A program made the position numbers and the translations under genes. From Vibrio chagasii (GTDB taxonomy: Bacteria > Pseudomonadota > Gammaproteobacteria > Enterobacterales > Vibrionaceae), in contig CP090852.1 of assembly GCA_041879415.1 (NCBI GenBank), positions 1 through 64,000 on the forward strand: a stretch of 64,000 bases of DNA. The letters are read 5' to 3'. The notes beneath the pieces were generated by a model, which saw only the letters and a list, made by a program, of their open reading frames with translations, did no database searches and had not been told where the DNA came from. Shown piece by piece: positions 27,346 through 36,505 of the stretch. The number at the start of each line of letters is the position of its first letter. Positions within the stretch are counted from its first letter, which is position 1.

Positions 27346-29010
27346 CTATTGGTTAACGTAACAAACGGAGAAGGGGACTGAGAGTCGCTCGAATTCCTTT
27401 ATCCAACGCCATTGGTTATCTTGTAATTTGTCTCCAGGGCCTTTAACTTCTATCCAGTGAAATTGGTCATTTTTAAAGGCGATCAGGTCAGGCATTCCGG
27501 TTCTAAATAGCTTTAGGTCGCTCAACATCACCTTAAATAGTTCGATAAGCAGGACGTTCGGCACGGTGTTGATACTCTGTTTTATCAGAGCGTTAGGGAA
27601 GTGATTCCAATGCACAAACGGATTAGCAATGCCAAGCTTTTCATCATAGACATCGAGCAAGTGTTCAATGCCTTGGTTCGAGATGGTTTGGAATACGGCA
27701 TTAATTTGCAATTCACGCTTTTGTTGAAAGTCTGAATGATAGAGATCCAATGGTCGATATTGGTAGCGGTTGATAAACGCCCCCTCGACATCTGAGAAAA
27801 TTACATCCCAAAACGCCAAACCGAACAACCCACACAGAAAGCTGTTCTCCGAAAAGTAGACTTCCCAACCTTGAGCTTCAAAATGTTGCTTAACGGCAAG
27901 CTCAACTCTGGTTTGGCTTAGGTCTAATTCCAATCTAATTTGTTCGCAAATTGGTTTTGAAGTGCGTGGAACCTTTTGTCCCTGCTTGCGTAGCAACTTT
28001 TGCTCAAGCTTAACGGCGACTTCCAGTTCTGATACGTCAGATGGGTTGGTTTGCATATCCGTGACGGTGTCACCCATTAGGTCTAGCTCATCTTGCTTGT
28101 CGTAGATGCGAGCAAGCCGCTCTCTGCTCGGTGGAAGTGATGATTGCTTAAACCAATGAACGGCTTTTTCGTTCTGATTGAGCCTTTCTAGATCCCGAGC
28201 AATGTCATTGATCAGGCGCGAGCGCTTTCGCGCAATGGTGCGATGTTCTGATTCGCACGGCAAGGATTGCAAAAGGTGCTCAAGAACGTCGCTGTCCTTA
28301 CGGTCGCCTTCATAATATTGGCGTTGAACGTCGCGCATTGAGAGCAGTTGGTTGAGCTGCTCTCTGGAGTTGAAGAAGCGACGCTGCTTACTCAATGGGT
28401 AGTTTTCAAAGGTGTTCAGGCCAAGATCGCTTAACACGAACTGACTGAGATCTTGGTATGTATTGGCGAAAAAGAGTAGCAGCAATACATCGATAACTTC
28501 GGCTTCATTAACATGGATACAGTCAAATGTTAACACTTCATAATTTTCAAAAGGTTGTTGAGTCAGCAGTCCTAATAGCACGTCTTTTTTAGCCGACTTA
28601 CTGCTTTTTAGGGTAGGGAACACGTTGACTAGCTCAGGCTTAGTGAGCAAGTGTAAGCCTAGCTCAAGCTCTGTGATAACAAGGTTGTGCGAAGCTTTAG
28701 GATTACTCAGAGCAATAAAGCCTGATGTACTTAGCTCATGCAACGCACCGGGGAGATTGGGTATTTCAACGTAGTCGAGTTTATCACTGCGAAACCAGCA
28801 CCCCTTACGAGACAGCAAACGAACCATTAAACACTGGCTATGTGTAGAAAGGTGCTTGTAACTTTGTAGCCAACGAGTTTCATCGGCGCTCAGTAAGTCA
28901 TGGTAGTGCGTTTGAGCGTGTTCAATCAGTCGATTGAAGTTGTCGAGATAGTAAGTTGGGTGCAGTTGAGGAGTGGATTCTAATGTCACTTGATACGTCG
29001 CTTGATACAA
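27346..29010 (-). CDS. VRR-NUC domain nuclease, FAN1-like
   Basis: A 554-residue protein with a C-terminal VRR-NUC (PD-(D/E)XK) domain at about 440-550. The catalytic pattern is GMPDL followed by WIEVKGPGDKLQDNQ. Bacterial relatives of human FAN1 have this architecture and cut DNA flaps and crosslinked DNA. The N-terminal part is helical, with a winged-helix-like segment. The only plausible starts are TTG at 29010 or a GTG seven codons on; no early ATG exists. The TTG lies in the T-run of the preceding terminator. Confidence 0.85.
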   Translation of the reverse strand: MYQATYQVTLESTPQLHPTYYLDNFNRLIEHAQTHYHDLLSADETRWLQSYKHLSTHSQCLMVRLLSRKGCWFRSDKLDYVEIPNLPGALHELSTSGFIALSNPKASHNLVITELELGLHLLTKPELVNVFPTLKSSKSAKKDVLLGLLTQQPFENYEVLTFDCIHVNEAEVIDVLLLLFFANTYQDLSQFVLSDLGLNTFENYPLSKQRRFFNSREQLNQLLSMRDVQRQYYEGDRKDSDVLEHLLQSLPCESEHRTIARKRSRLINDIARDLERLNQNEKAVHWFKQSSLPPSRERLARIYDKQDELDLMGDTVTDMQTNPSDVSELEVAVKLEQKLLRKQGQKVPRTSKPICEQIRLELDLSQTRVELAVKQHFEAQGWEVYFSENSFLCGLFGLAFWDVIFSDVEGAFINRYQYRPLDLYHSDFQQKRELQINAVFQTISNQGIEHLLDVYDEKLGIANPFVHWNHFPNALIKQSINTVPNVLLIELFKVMLSDLKLFRTGMPDLIAFKNDQFHWIEVKGPGDKLQDNQWRWIKEFERLSVPFSVCYVNQ

Positions 29011-29043
29011 AAAGAGCCTAACCCTAAGGTTAAGCTCTTTCTT
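29007..29043 (-). terminator. Terminator of the OFA transporter gene, overlapping the next start
   Basis: On the minus strand, AAAGAGCTTAACC pairs with GGTTAGGCTCTTT (one mismatch) and continues into TTTTT. It lies 24 bases after the transporter stop and touches the TTG start of the nuclease gene. Confidence 0.65.
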
Positions 29044-29066
29044 TTCAAATTCAATCTTTTATCAGA

Positions 29067-30302
29067 TTAAGCTTGAGATGCTTTTAGCTCAGCAACTTTT
29101 GCTTCAGACATTGGCTTAGTGATGATTGCTAGAACAATACATACTGCCATCATTGCTGCAGAGATAGTGTAAGCAAGACCGTAGCTATCGCCGTTAGTCA
29201 TCGAGTAACCAACAACCGCTGTACCGATTGCACCACCGATACCCCATGCCGTGTAAAGCACGCCGTAGTTAGTACCGTAGTTTTTAAGACCGTAGAATTC
29301 AGCTGTAAGCGTTGGGAATACTGCTAGTAGAGTACCGTAACCAACCGCTGCAACCGCTGTACCGATGATTAGCGTGAACTCAGTGTTAAACGTAGCGAAT
29401 AGAGCCATGTTTGCGCCTTGCAGAATGAATGCAAGTAGAAGAGTACGAACGCCACCGATCTTGTCAGCAAGCATACCAGCAGCAACACGACCGCCTGAGT
29501 TAAATACAGCAAGGATAGAAGCAAGGTAAACCGCGTTTGGTAGGTTTGCTTGAGCGCTTGCGATACTTGTGATGTTACCGATGATCATTAGACCAACAGA
29601 AGCTGCGAATGCGTACATGATCCATAGAGAGTAGAACTGAGGAGTCTTCAGCATTACTTTCCAAGATAGGTCTTCGCTCTTCTTAACCGCTTTTGGAGCT
29701 TGGCCAGCTTTTACTTTTGGCTCAGCTGGAGCGTAACCCGCTGGTGGGTTGTTGATTGTTGCTGCTAGAGGTACAGCGATTGCTAGTACACCAACACCAA
29801 GAATCTTAAAGCTTGTTTGGATGCCCATGCTCTCGATAAGAGCAGCAGTAACTGGAGCAAGGTAAATTGCCGCTAGACCGAAGCCTGCTGCTATAAGACC
29901 GTTAACCATACCTTTCTTAGAAGGGTGGAACCACTTCATTGCTGAAGGAGAAAGACATGCGTAACCGAAGCCGATACCCGCACCTGCCATAACACCGAAT
30001 GTGATGTTTAGCATTAGTGGAGAAGTCGCAAAACCTGATGCGATCATGCCAAGGCCAGTAAGAGCTGTACCAAGAATTAGGATCTTACGTGGACCCATGC
30101 GGTCTTGTAGGATACCAGCAACAAGAAGACAGATAGAGAATGTGATTGTTGCAGTCGCGTATGGTGCTGATGCTTCAGCTGCAGACCAGCCTTCACCTTG
30201 TAGGGCTTTGTTAAATACACTCCAAGCATACAGGATGCCAAGACAAAGGTTGATACAGAAGCCTGCTAGCAGGATACGTGTAGCTTTATCAATCTTGCTC
30301 AT
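29067..30302 (-). CDS. OFA-family MFS transporter (oxalate/formate antiporter-like)
   Basis: A 411-residue, 12-segment major facilitator protein. The opening GFCINLCLGILYAWSVF and the loop motif GPRKILILG are characteristic of the OFA group, which includes OxlT and monocarboxylate/lactate carriers. The substrate is probably a small carboxylate but cannot be fixed from sequence. The start MSKIDKATR is preferred to one 13 codons upstream because the extension is short and basic. Codon use is highly biased, suggesting strong expression. Confidence 0.82.
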   Translation of the reverse strand: MSKIDKATRILLAGFCINLCLGILYAWSVFNKALQGEGWSAAEASAPYATATITFSICLLVAGILQDRMGPRKILILGTALTGLGMIASGFATSPLMLNITFGVMAGAGIGFGYACLSPSAMKWFHPSKKGMVNGLIAAGFGLAAIYLAPVTAALIESMGIQTSFKILGVGVLAIAVPLAATINNPPAGYAPAEPKVKAGQAPKAVKKSEDLSWKVMLKTPQFYSLWIMYAFAASVGLMIIGNITSIASAQANLPNAVYLASILAVFNSGGRVAAGMLADKIGGVRTLLLAFILQGANMALFATFNTEFTLIIGTAVAAVGYGTLLAVFPTLTAEFYGLKNYGTNYGVLYTAWGIGGAIGTAVVGYSMTNGDSYGLAYTISAAMMAVCIVLAIITKPMSEAKVAELKASQA

Positions 30303-30898
30303 TTTTATTCTCAGTTTTGTCTTTGGTCTAGTGAGAGCCACAGGACTAAAGACGGGTTATTGTGATTGTTTCTTCAAAATTAGTTTGCGTTTATCAACAG
30401 ATAGCGCAAAAGAGCGCGGATTATAACCAATAAAAATGTGATTGGAATCTCTTTTTCCATTTTTATCAAAATTAAACTTGAGTTGTTAAAGAACTGTTTT
30501 TTATGCGTGTTGCAGTTGTTGTTAACACCTTTCTTTTTTGTACACTTTGCTGCTTTAGGCTCCAGTATTCATGCTTTTACCCAATCTCTTCCTGCTAGTG
30601 CCCCTACAAACCGTGCTGTCATCACATCATTGCAATTAATTTTAAATTATTTCTGTGGTTAATTTTGTGTAACAAAATAAATCAAATTGGACATTAATCG
30701 CCACAACCCTAGAAGGGACTTAGTTTGTTGAATTTATGAATGTTAATTGATTGTTAACATGGTGCTTTATGTTTCTTGCTGGTTACAATTTGTTCGTTTT
30801 TTGGGCTTGTTTTGTCCGTAAAAAGTGGGAAAATAGTCTGCAAACTGAGATTTCAAATTTGAAAGGATGCGTTTCTAGTCTACTAAGAGGCAAGTGTT
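30303..30898. other. 596-base AT-rich regulatory spacer
   Basis: This spacer separates the divergent transporter gene and the small membrane protein gene. I see no credible gene; the short reading frames at 30438-30662 and 30751-30954 lack ribosome sites. It holds inverted repeats ATTTTGT-GTA-ACAAAAT (30662-30678) and ATGTTAA-N7-TTAACAT (30740-30760). Its length and composition suggest more than one promoter. Confidence 0.45.
30740..30760. promoter_or_regulatory. Inverted repeat, candidate operator
   Basis: ATGTTAA and TTAACAT flank seven bases, about 140 bases before the start at 30899. It is symmetric enough for a dimeric regulator; I do not recognise the factor. Confidence 0.35.
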
Positions 30899-31279
30899 AT
30901 GAAACTATTTTTAATTCTACTGATGTCGATTACTGGTGGTGTAGCAGCCGCTGATCATATTCATTCTTTCTTATTCGGTTTCTACATTGCAGCACTTGCA
31001 GTGGGAAGTTGCTACTGGCTTGCATTCCGCAGCACACGTTTCCCTCAGTTGGCTCTAGTGCTTCTACTGTGTGGCTTCTTTGCTAAAATCGCGGTAACAG
31101 TGGTAGGCGTGTCTTGGGGTATCTCTAACGATATTATCCAGTCACCATTCATCTTCTCATTGTCTTACCTATTCTTCTTAGTGGTTGTGTCTTACGTGTG
31201 GTTCTCTTACCGCGATAAGCTGACATTAAAGAAACGTGAGAAACAGATTGAAGAGTCTCGCAAGCAAGCTGCAGCATAG
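30899..31279 (+). CDS. Small membrane protein, possibly AtpI-like
   Basis: A 126-residue protein with four likely membrane segments (about 2-18, 24-44, 50-70, 82-102) and a charged C-terminal helix ending in KKREKQIEESRKQ. The segment order and a Lys in segment 3 (GFFAKIAV) recall the ATP synthase I (AtpI) family, but the likeness is weak and no ATP synthase gene is near. An AGAGG ribosome site precedes the ATG and a terminator follows. Confidence 0.6.
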   Translation: MKLFLILLMSITGGVAAADHIHSFLFGFYIAALAVGSCYWLAFRSTRFPQLALVLLLCGFFAKIAVTVVGVSWGISNDIIQSPFIFSLSYLFFLVVVSYVWFSYRDKLTLKKREKQIEESRKQAAA

Positions 31280-31296
31280 TTAAAAACAGATTTTCA

Positions 31297-31321
31297 AAAG
31301 CCTTCTTCGGAAGGCTTTTTT
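31297..31321 (+). terminator. Intrinsic terminator with TTCG loop
   Basis: AAAAGCCTTC-TTCG-GAAGGCTTTTTT is a very stable tetraloop hairpin 17 bases after the stop at 31279. Confidence 0.85.
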
Positions 31322-31353
31322 GATCCTGCGAGATTTTATTTGGCCGCAGATAA

Positions 31354-31389
31354 AAGAAACCCCAGTATGGCGACATACTGGGGTTTCTT
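31354..31389. terminator. Long palindromic terminator after yajD
   Basis: Sixteen-base arms (AAGAAACCCCAGTATG and its complement) enclose GCGA. It lies 27 bases beyond the yajD stop on the minus strand. The T-runs are broken, but the stem is long. Confidence 0.65.
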
Positions 31390-31416
31390 GTTGTCGAGCC
31401 TGAAATGAAGAGCGTT

Positions 31417-31767
31417 TTACTTTTTCATCATCTTCGCTAGGTCAGCAAACGGGTTATGTGTAGCCGTTTGGTGGTCATCTAAACGCGCTGTGGCATCGAC
31501 ACCGTAGCGTTCGTGGTCTGTGTATTTAGAATGTTCATGATCGTGACAGTAAAGGCACAATAGTTCCCAATTACTGCCGTCTTCAGGGTTATTCGTGTGG
31601 TCATGGTCGACGTGGTGAACCGTTAGCTCTCTTAGGTTCGAGTAAACAAACTCACGTGCACACTTACCACAAACCCACGGGTAAAGTTTGAGTGCTTTCT
31701 CACGGTAACCTTGCTCTTGGCGAGCGTATGCCGCGCTTGAGCCATTGTAATCTGAAGACATTGCCAA
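31417..31767 (-). CDS. yajD: HNH nuclease family protein YajD
   Basis: A 116-residue protein nearly collinear with E. coli YajD. The zinc-binding CGKC and CLYC pairs bracket the HNH core (TVHHVDHDHTNNPEDGSNWELLCLYCHDHEH, shown only as landmarks: VHHVDHDH, then CLYCHDHEH). The C-terminus NPFADLAKMMKK is also conserved. The family is presumed to bind or cut DNA; its cellular role is not known. It is a single gene. Confidence 0.92.
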   Translation of the reverse strand: MAMSSDYNGSSAAYARQEQGYREKALKLYPWVCGKCAREFVYSNLRELTVHHVDHDHTNNPEDGSNWELLCLYCHDHEHSKYTDHERYGVDATARLDDHQTATHNPFADLAKMMKK

Positions 31768-32035
31768 ATTCCTATTTGTTGTAATCAGTCGATATTATCA
31801 CAGCTTTATTGAAGCTCTAGAGGTGTTGTCACTAAATGATACTTTGCTTTAACCAACATCAATTTTACGCTGGGCTGGTTTGCGAACGCTTAGACAAAGG
31901 GGGCTGTATGTTGGATATGTCTTTCTGGAATAAGGCATGCTTAACAGTTTGAAAAGAAAACGCATTGAGGGGTTTTAACCGAGTAAATGTGACCTAATAT
32001 CTGTTGGTAAGACCCTATACTAATAAGGAAATATC

Positions 32036-32893
32036 ATGTCAGAACAATACACACCACCTAAAGTGTGGGTTAACGATGCTGCCGGTGGTAACAAGTGGGC
32101 AAATATTAATAGCCCTGAATCTGGCGCTCGATTCGACAAAGATCTGGCTGTTGGTGAACATGCTTTGCAACTCTACTCTCTTGGCACACCGAATGGCCAG
32201 AAAGTGACGATCATGCTTGAAGAGCTACTAGCCGCCGGTGTGAAAGAAGCTGAATATGATGCGTACTTGATCAACATTGGAGAGTCGGATCAATTCTCTT
32301 CTGGTTTTGTTGGTGTAAACCCTAACTCGAAAATTCCTGCTTTGGTCGATAAGTCTGGCAGTGAAGATGTGAACGTTTTTGAATCGGCTTCCATTCTGGT
32401 TCATTTAGCTGAAAAGTTTGGTCACTTCTTACCGAAAGAGGGTGCAGCTCGTTCTCAAACGTTTAACTGGCTATTCTGGGCACAAGGCTCAGCCCCATTC
32501 CTAGGCGGTGGTTTCGGTCACTTCTACGCTTACGCAGATGAAAAGCAAGAGTACCCAATTAACCGTTTCGCGATGGAAGCTAAGCGTCAGCTAGACGTAC
32601 TGGATAAGCAGCTAGCAAACAGTACCTTTGTCGCTGGAGAAGAACTGACTATCGCTGATATGGCGATTTGGCCTTGGTATGGCAACCTAGTGCTCGGCAA
32701 CCTTTATGACGCCGCTGAGTTCTTACAAGTTGAGTCTTACACCAATGTCGTTCGTTGGGCGAAGTTGCTAGAAGCGCGTGAAGGCTTCCAGCGTGGTCGT
32801 ATTATTAACCGCTCATGGGGCGAAGAGTGGGAGCAAGTACCAGAGCGCCACTCGGCTGAAGACATTGATAACGTGCTGAAACTAAAGCCTTAG
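32036..32893 (+). CDS. yghU: Glutathione S-transferase-like disulfide-bond oxidoreductase YghU
   Basis: A 285-residue protein of the YghU/YfcG group of Nu-class glutathione transferases. It has an N-terminal extension, a thioredoxin-like domain at about 50-130 (LYSLGTPNGQKVTIMLEE, then NPNSKIPALVD) and a helical C-terminal domain. E. coli YghU binds two glutathiones and reduces disulfides. An AAGGAAAT ribosome site precedes the ATG and a strong terminator follows. Confidence 0.92.
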   Translation: MSEQYTPPKVWVNDAAGGNKWANINSPESGARFDKDLAVGEHALQLYSLGTPNGQKVTIMLEELLAAGVKEAEYDAYLINIGESDQFSSGFVGVNPNSKIPALVDKSGSEDVNVFESASILVHLAEKFGHFLPKEGAARSQTFNWLFWAQGSAPFLGGGFGHFYAYADEKQEYPINRFAMEAKRQLDVLDKQLANSTFVAGEELTIADMAIWPWYGNLVLGNLYDAAEFLQVESYTNVVRWAKLLEAREGFQRGRIINRSWGEEWEQVPERHSAEDIDNVLKLKP

Positions 32894-32911
32894 TTTTTAT
32901 TTAAGGTAGAT

Positions 32912-32950
32912 AAAAGCGCCACATATTCTTTTGGAATGTGGCGCTTTTTT
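32912..32950 (+). terminator. Intrinsic terminator of yghU
   Basis: AAAAGCGCCACAT and ATGTGGCGCTTTTTT pair around an 11-base loop, 19 bases after the stop. Confidence 0.85.
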
Positions 32951-33093
32951 GATCCTGTATTTAATCAATCTTAGTCTAATTATTACAAATTCGTAAAGGT
33001 GATTTGATTTAAATTGGGATTATCATTAATTTTGTTATAAATATAATGCGCTCCATCAGAAAGATTTTGCCTTTAGGCATGGTGGGTAAGCGA

Positions 33094-34320
33094 ATGTTGA
33101 AACAGAAAGAAAAGATTGTTGTGGTTGGCGGCGGCGCTGCTGGCCTTGAATTGGTTACGCGCTTAGGTCGTGATAAACGTTATGATGTGACACTTGTTGA
33201 GCCATCGTCACACCACTACTGGAAACCGCGCTTACACGAAATTGCAGCGGGGACATTCGACGAAGAACTCGACGCTGTCAGCTACTTCCAGCATGCATCT
33301 TGTAATGGTTACACCTATGTTCAAGCCTCAATGAGCGGCTTAGAGCGTGCTAATAAAGTGATCAAGCTGAATCATTTTAGCGGTACGACACAAGAACTAG
33401 AATACGACTACCTTGTTATTGCGGTCGGCGCCATTAGCAATGACTTTAAAACAGAAGGTGTCAGTGAACACTGTCTATTCCTTGATTCAGCAGGGCAAGC
33501 ACAGAAAGCTTGGCAGGAGATCAACCCTCTACTGAGAGCAAGCAGTCAGCGCAAAATTTCAATTGTTGGCGCAGGTGCAACGGGCGTTGAACTGGCGGCA
33601 GAGCTAGCCAAAGTGAGCGCCAAGCTACAGCGCTATCGTCAGGAAGGCAGCCTTGAAATCACTTTGATTGAAGCGGCTGATCGTGTGTTGCCTGCTGGGC
33701 CTGAATGCATGTCGAAACGAGTTCATGAAGCTTTGGTAAAACACGGTATCAACGTTAGAACTGGTACTCGAATTCAAAGAGCCGAAGAGGCAAAATTAGT
33801 CACTTCAGAAGGTGAGATTATTTCAGCAGATCTGCAAGTGTGGGCTGCTGGTATTAAATGTGCTGATTGGCTAAGTGAATTAGACGGTTTAGAGACAAAT
33901 CGAATCAATCAATTAGTTGTAGATCAGACACTAAGAACAACCAATGACAACGATATCTTTGTGATTGGCGACAGTGCAGAGTGTCCACAACCCGATGGTT
34001 CTTTTGTTCCACCAAGAGCTCAAGCTGCTAACCAAGCCGCGGGTCACTTGGCTCAGCAGTTCAAGCGTTTAGCGAAAGGTAAGGCGTTACAACCCTTTGT
34101 GTTCCACGATGGAGGCATGTTGGTAGCGGTTGGGCATGACTATGCAGTCGGCGCGCTGATGAATGATAGAGTGCTTTTGCGTGGTAGATTTGTACGAAAC
34201 CTTTACGACACTATTTTCCGTTTACATCAAAGAGTGTTGTTTAGTTGGGGACGTGTGACAGCATTGGTCGTATTAAAGAGACTTAAATGCGCGCTAAACC
34301 CATACAGTAAAAAGATCTAA
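33094..34320 (+). CDS. Type II NADH dehydrogenase-like FAD oxidoreductase
   Basis: A 408-residue pyridine-nucleotide disulfide-type flavoprotein resembling Ndh, which oxidises NADH and reduces quinone without pumping protons. The FAD Rossmann motif VVVGGGAAGLELV is at the N-terminus, the NADH motif IVGAGATGVELAAELA near 170, and the FAD motif IFVIGDSAECPQPDG near 300. The C-terminus is basic and hydrophobic and may dock to the membrane. I start at MLKQKEKIVVV. An ATG at 33046 would add 16 residues, but it overlaps a TATAAT-like -10 hexamer (33042-33047) and lacks a ribosome site. Confidence 0.85.
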   Translation: MLKQKEKIVVVGGGAAGLELVTRLGRDKRYDVTLVEPSSHHYWKPRLHEIAAGTFDEELDAVSYFQHASCNGYTYVQASMSGLERANKVIKLNHFSGTTQELEYDYLVIAVGAISNDFKTEGVSEHCLFLDSAGQAQKAWQEINPLLRASSQRKISIVGAGATGVELAAELAKVSAKLQRYRQEGSLEITLIEAADRVLPAGPECMSKRVHEALVKHGINVRTGTRIQRAEEAKLVTSEGEIISADLQVWAAGIKCADWLSELDGLETNRINQLVVDQTLRTTNDNDIFVIGDSAECPQPDGSFVPPRAQAANQAAGHLAQQFKRLAKGKALQPFVFHDGGMLVAVGHDYAVGALMNDRVLLRGRFVRNLYDTIFRLHQRVLFSWGRVTALVVLKRLKCALNPYSKKI

Positions 34321-34363
34321 CGTAGATAGGTTCGAGGCTTACCCTCAGATTGATAAGTAAATG

Positions 34364-34400
34364 AGCGCCATACATAAGATTATGTATGGCGCTTTTCTTT
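34364..34400 (+). terminator. Intrinsic terminator of the NADH dehydrogenase gene
   Basis: Perfect 13-base arms AGCGCCATACATA / TATGTATGGCGCT enclose four bases and are followed by TTTCTTTT. Confidence 0.85.
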
Positions 34401-34538
34401 TGTGCAAAAGGCAGCCTACAACTGCGATACCGCGTAAAATCGTGAGTGCTGATTTGGTTGGCTTATAATATTTAGCTTTAGCTATTGAATGCGGTTTAGG
34501 TATAAACTTGCGACATCATAATTCTAAAGGATGGTGCC

Positions 34539-34862
34539 ATGTACCACGGTCATGTTTATTTCCCTCTGCGATTTGCAGAGCAAGCAGAAACACTGCGTCA
34601 AAAGATTCTATCTGAGCGTAAAGACGTATTAGAGGTTTTTCCTTTAGTACAACGCTTAGTTGGTCCACATAAAATGCCGATGTTTGAGATTCATTTTGCC
34701 AACAAAGAGTCGGGTATCGTGGAATGGCTTGAGCAAGAGCGTGGTGATATGTCGGTTCTGATTCACCCTGTAACCGGTGGTGAAGAAACATTAGACCATA
34801 CAGTACGAGCGATCTGGCTGGGTCGTGAGCTAGGTGTCTTTGAAGACACACTAAGTAGCTAA
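34539..34862 (+). CDS. DOPA 4,5-dioxygenase family protein
   Basis: A 107-residue protein of the DOPA_dioxygen family (PF08883). It has the N-terminal YHGHVYF motif (metal His residues), a central PHKMPMFEIHF strand and the late IHPVTGGEETLDH segment, with further His residues placed as in the family. In fungi and plants such proteins open catechol rings; bacterial roles are unproven. An AAAGGA ribosome site precedes the ATG. Confidence 0.85.
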   Translation: MYHGHVYFPLRFAEQAETLRQKILSERKDVLEVFPLVQRLVGPHKMPMFEIHFANKESGIVEWLEQERGDMSVLIHPVTGGEETLDHTVRAIWLGRELGVFEDTLSS

Positions 34863-34873
34863 TTTAGTTTTCG

Positions 34874-34925
34874 CCCGACAGTGTGCACCTAATCAAAGCA
34901 TTTGGTTAAGGTAACGGCTGTCGGG
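34874..34925. repeat. Long-range inverted repeat between genes
   Basis: CCCGACAG and CTGTCGGG lie 36 bases apart between the DOPA-dioxygenase gene and the convergent 50-residue gene. It may be a weak terminator with a large loop. Confidence 0.35.
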
Positions 34926-34972
34926 TGTGCCAAAGCTCACTAACTTGTAAACCCATCTTACTTCTTGAATAA

Positions 34973-35125
34973 CTAGCTTCTCCAACTATTCCCCAGTATC
35001 AGAGACACCGCCACCGAAACACCTAATGCGATTAAAATATTAGGCAAGTTAAATCCCCAAATCGCGACACACACAGCCACAGTAACAATTGCCCACAATA
35101 GTGTTTCTAAAATCCAAGTACCCAT
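34973..35125 (-). CDS. 50-residue membrane protein
   Basis: A short gene starting MGTWILETLLWAIVTVAVCV and ending SLILGNSWRS. It encodes two hydrophobic segments (about 8-24 and 29-44) with an Asn-Pro turn between them, a small hairpin membrane protein. AGGAGT lies six bases before the ATG, a near-ideal ribosome site. It is downstream of the histidine kinase gene in the same direction with a gap of about 90 bases. No function is known to me. Confidence 0.65.
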   Translation of the reverse strand: MGTWILETLLWAIVTVAVCVAIWGFNLPNILIALGVSVAVSLILGNSWRS

Positions 35126-35212
35126 AACATAACTCCTAACTTGATTGTGCGACTAGCATAACCAAGCGAAGGTAAACATTTGGTCACCATCTGATTCCGA
35201 TTTCTAAATTCG

Positions 35213-36505
35213 TTAAAGCACCACTTTAACGCTGAACTCGTTGTCGTGAGTTCCATGAGTAAATCGCCACCCTTGGTTCTGACAAACGCGCTCAATGAGC
35301 TCTAGGCCAATACCAAATGAGGTTTGCTGCTCAGAGTCGTGGGTTATGTTTTCATCCTCTAAACGGTTGGTGACCTCAAACTGAGTTTGAGACAGGGTGA
35401 TACGGATCTCTCCACTTCCGCCGTGTTGGAATGCATTACGGACTAAATTAGTCAGCACGACTTCGGTCAGCTCGCGGGGAAGGGTATGTTCTTCTGGATC
35501 AATATTGATTTGGATATCTACTTCTTTGTCTTTTAAAAGGTAACGTTGGCTTTCGATAATGTTACTGATAAGGGGAGTGAGCTTAATCTGTCCATAGTTG
35601 GTTTCTATCTCGCTATTACGGCTCATCCAAAGCAGCGTCGTGACCAAGGCTTTCATATTGGTGGCGGAACGTTGAATTCGTGCGATAGCTCGCTGACCGC
35701 TGTTCGGAATGTTGTCAGACAATCGAACCAGCATATCCCCACTCGCTGAAATAGTTGCAATCGGCGTTCTTAACTCGTGGCTCGCTGCTCTTAAGAAAAA
35801 GCTCTCACGTTCATTGGCTTGGCGTTCACCTTGCACACTCTTAACAAGCTGTAATGCTAATTGGTCGATCTCTTTATATCGAAACTTAGCCAGCCCTTGT
35901 GTGTTGTTTACATCAAGCGATTCTGACCATTTTGATAGAGTAATAATCGGTTTGGTGACTCGGTGTATCAAAAGGCGAATGATCAAGAACACCAAAAGTA
36001 AAAGTGCACCAATGGCGATAAAGGCGCTGTTTATCTGATTGACGGATTCAGGTGGGTTGAGCTCGAATAGCTTCAGATAAATCCCCTCATCGTACTCAGA
36101 AATGATGTACAGCGATTCGTCTGTACCAGAAATTGAATGCTTGGCAGCGTAGAGGTATTGCCCAGACTCATTACTGGCTGGTGAGTCGTAATGTTCATAA
36201 ATAGCGTCGTTATCAAACGTGTCCCAATCAAAGGCTTGTTGAAATTGAGTCGGAACTTCTGAGTAGCTTAGAAAGGCTTGAAAGGTTGGGTTTTGGTAGC
36301 TGGGTAACTCTCCCGTCTCAATGTAACGCTGCTCTGCAACTTCTAGCTCATATAAGAATCCATACTTTGCTGATTCGTTCAGGCCAATATGATAGCTCTG
36401 TGAAACCATTAAGCTGTATATGGCGGTAAGTAACACAACAATGCCAAATAGATAGAGGTAGATGTCGCGCTTGATGCTGACTCGATTCACGTTTGCCTGC
36501 TTCAT
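35213..36505 (-). CDS. Sensor histidine kinase
   Basis: A 430-residue membrane kinase. Segments at 14-34 and 161-180 flank a periplasmic sensor of about 125 residues, then a HAMP-like linker, HisKA with His243 (SHELRTP) and an ATPase domain with NLVRNAFQHGG (N box) and FGIGLELIERV (G2). Its ATG overlaps the stop of the response regulator by four bases, so the two are translationally coupled and surely partners. The sensed signal is unknown; the neighbouring efflux and lipid genes point to an envelope stimulus. Confidence 0.9.
   Translation of the reverse strand: MKQANVNRVSIKRDIYLYLFGIVVLLTAIYSLMVSQSYHIGLNESAKYGFLYELEVAEQRYIETGELPSYQNPTFQAFLSYSEVPTQFQQAFDWDTFDNDAIYEHYDSPASNESGQYLYAAKHSISGTDESLYIISEYDEGIYLKLFELNPPESVNQINSAFIAIGALLLLVFLIIRLLIHRVTKPIITLSKWSESLDVNNTQGLAKFRYKEIDQLALQLVKSVQGERQANERESFFLRAASHELRTPIATISASGDMLVRLSDNIPNSGQRAIARIQRSATNMKALVTTLLWMSRNSEIETNYGQIKLTPLISNIIESQRYLLKDKEVDIQINIDPEEHTLPRELTEVVLTNLVRNAFQHGGSGEIRITLSQTQFEVTNRLEDENITHDSEQQTSFGIGLELIERVCQNQGWRFTHGTHDNEFSVKVVL

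Noticed and set aside
34516..34851. Open frame of 111 codons on the minus strand
   Set aside because: It is antisense to the DOPA-dioxygenase-like gene, which has family motifs and a good ribosome site.
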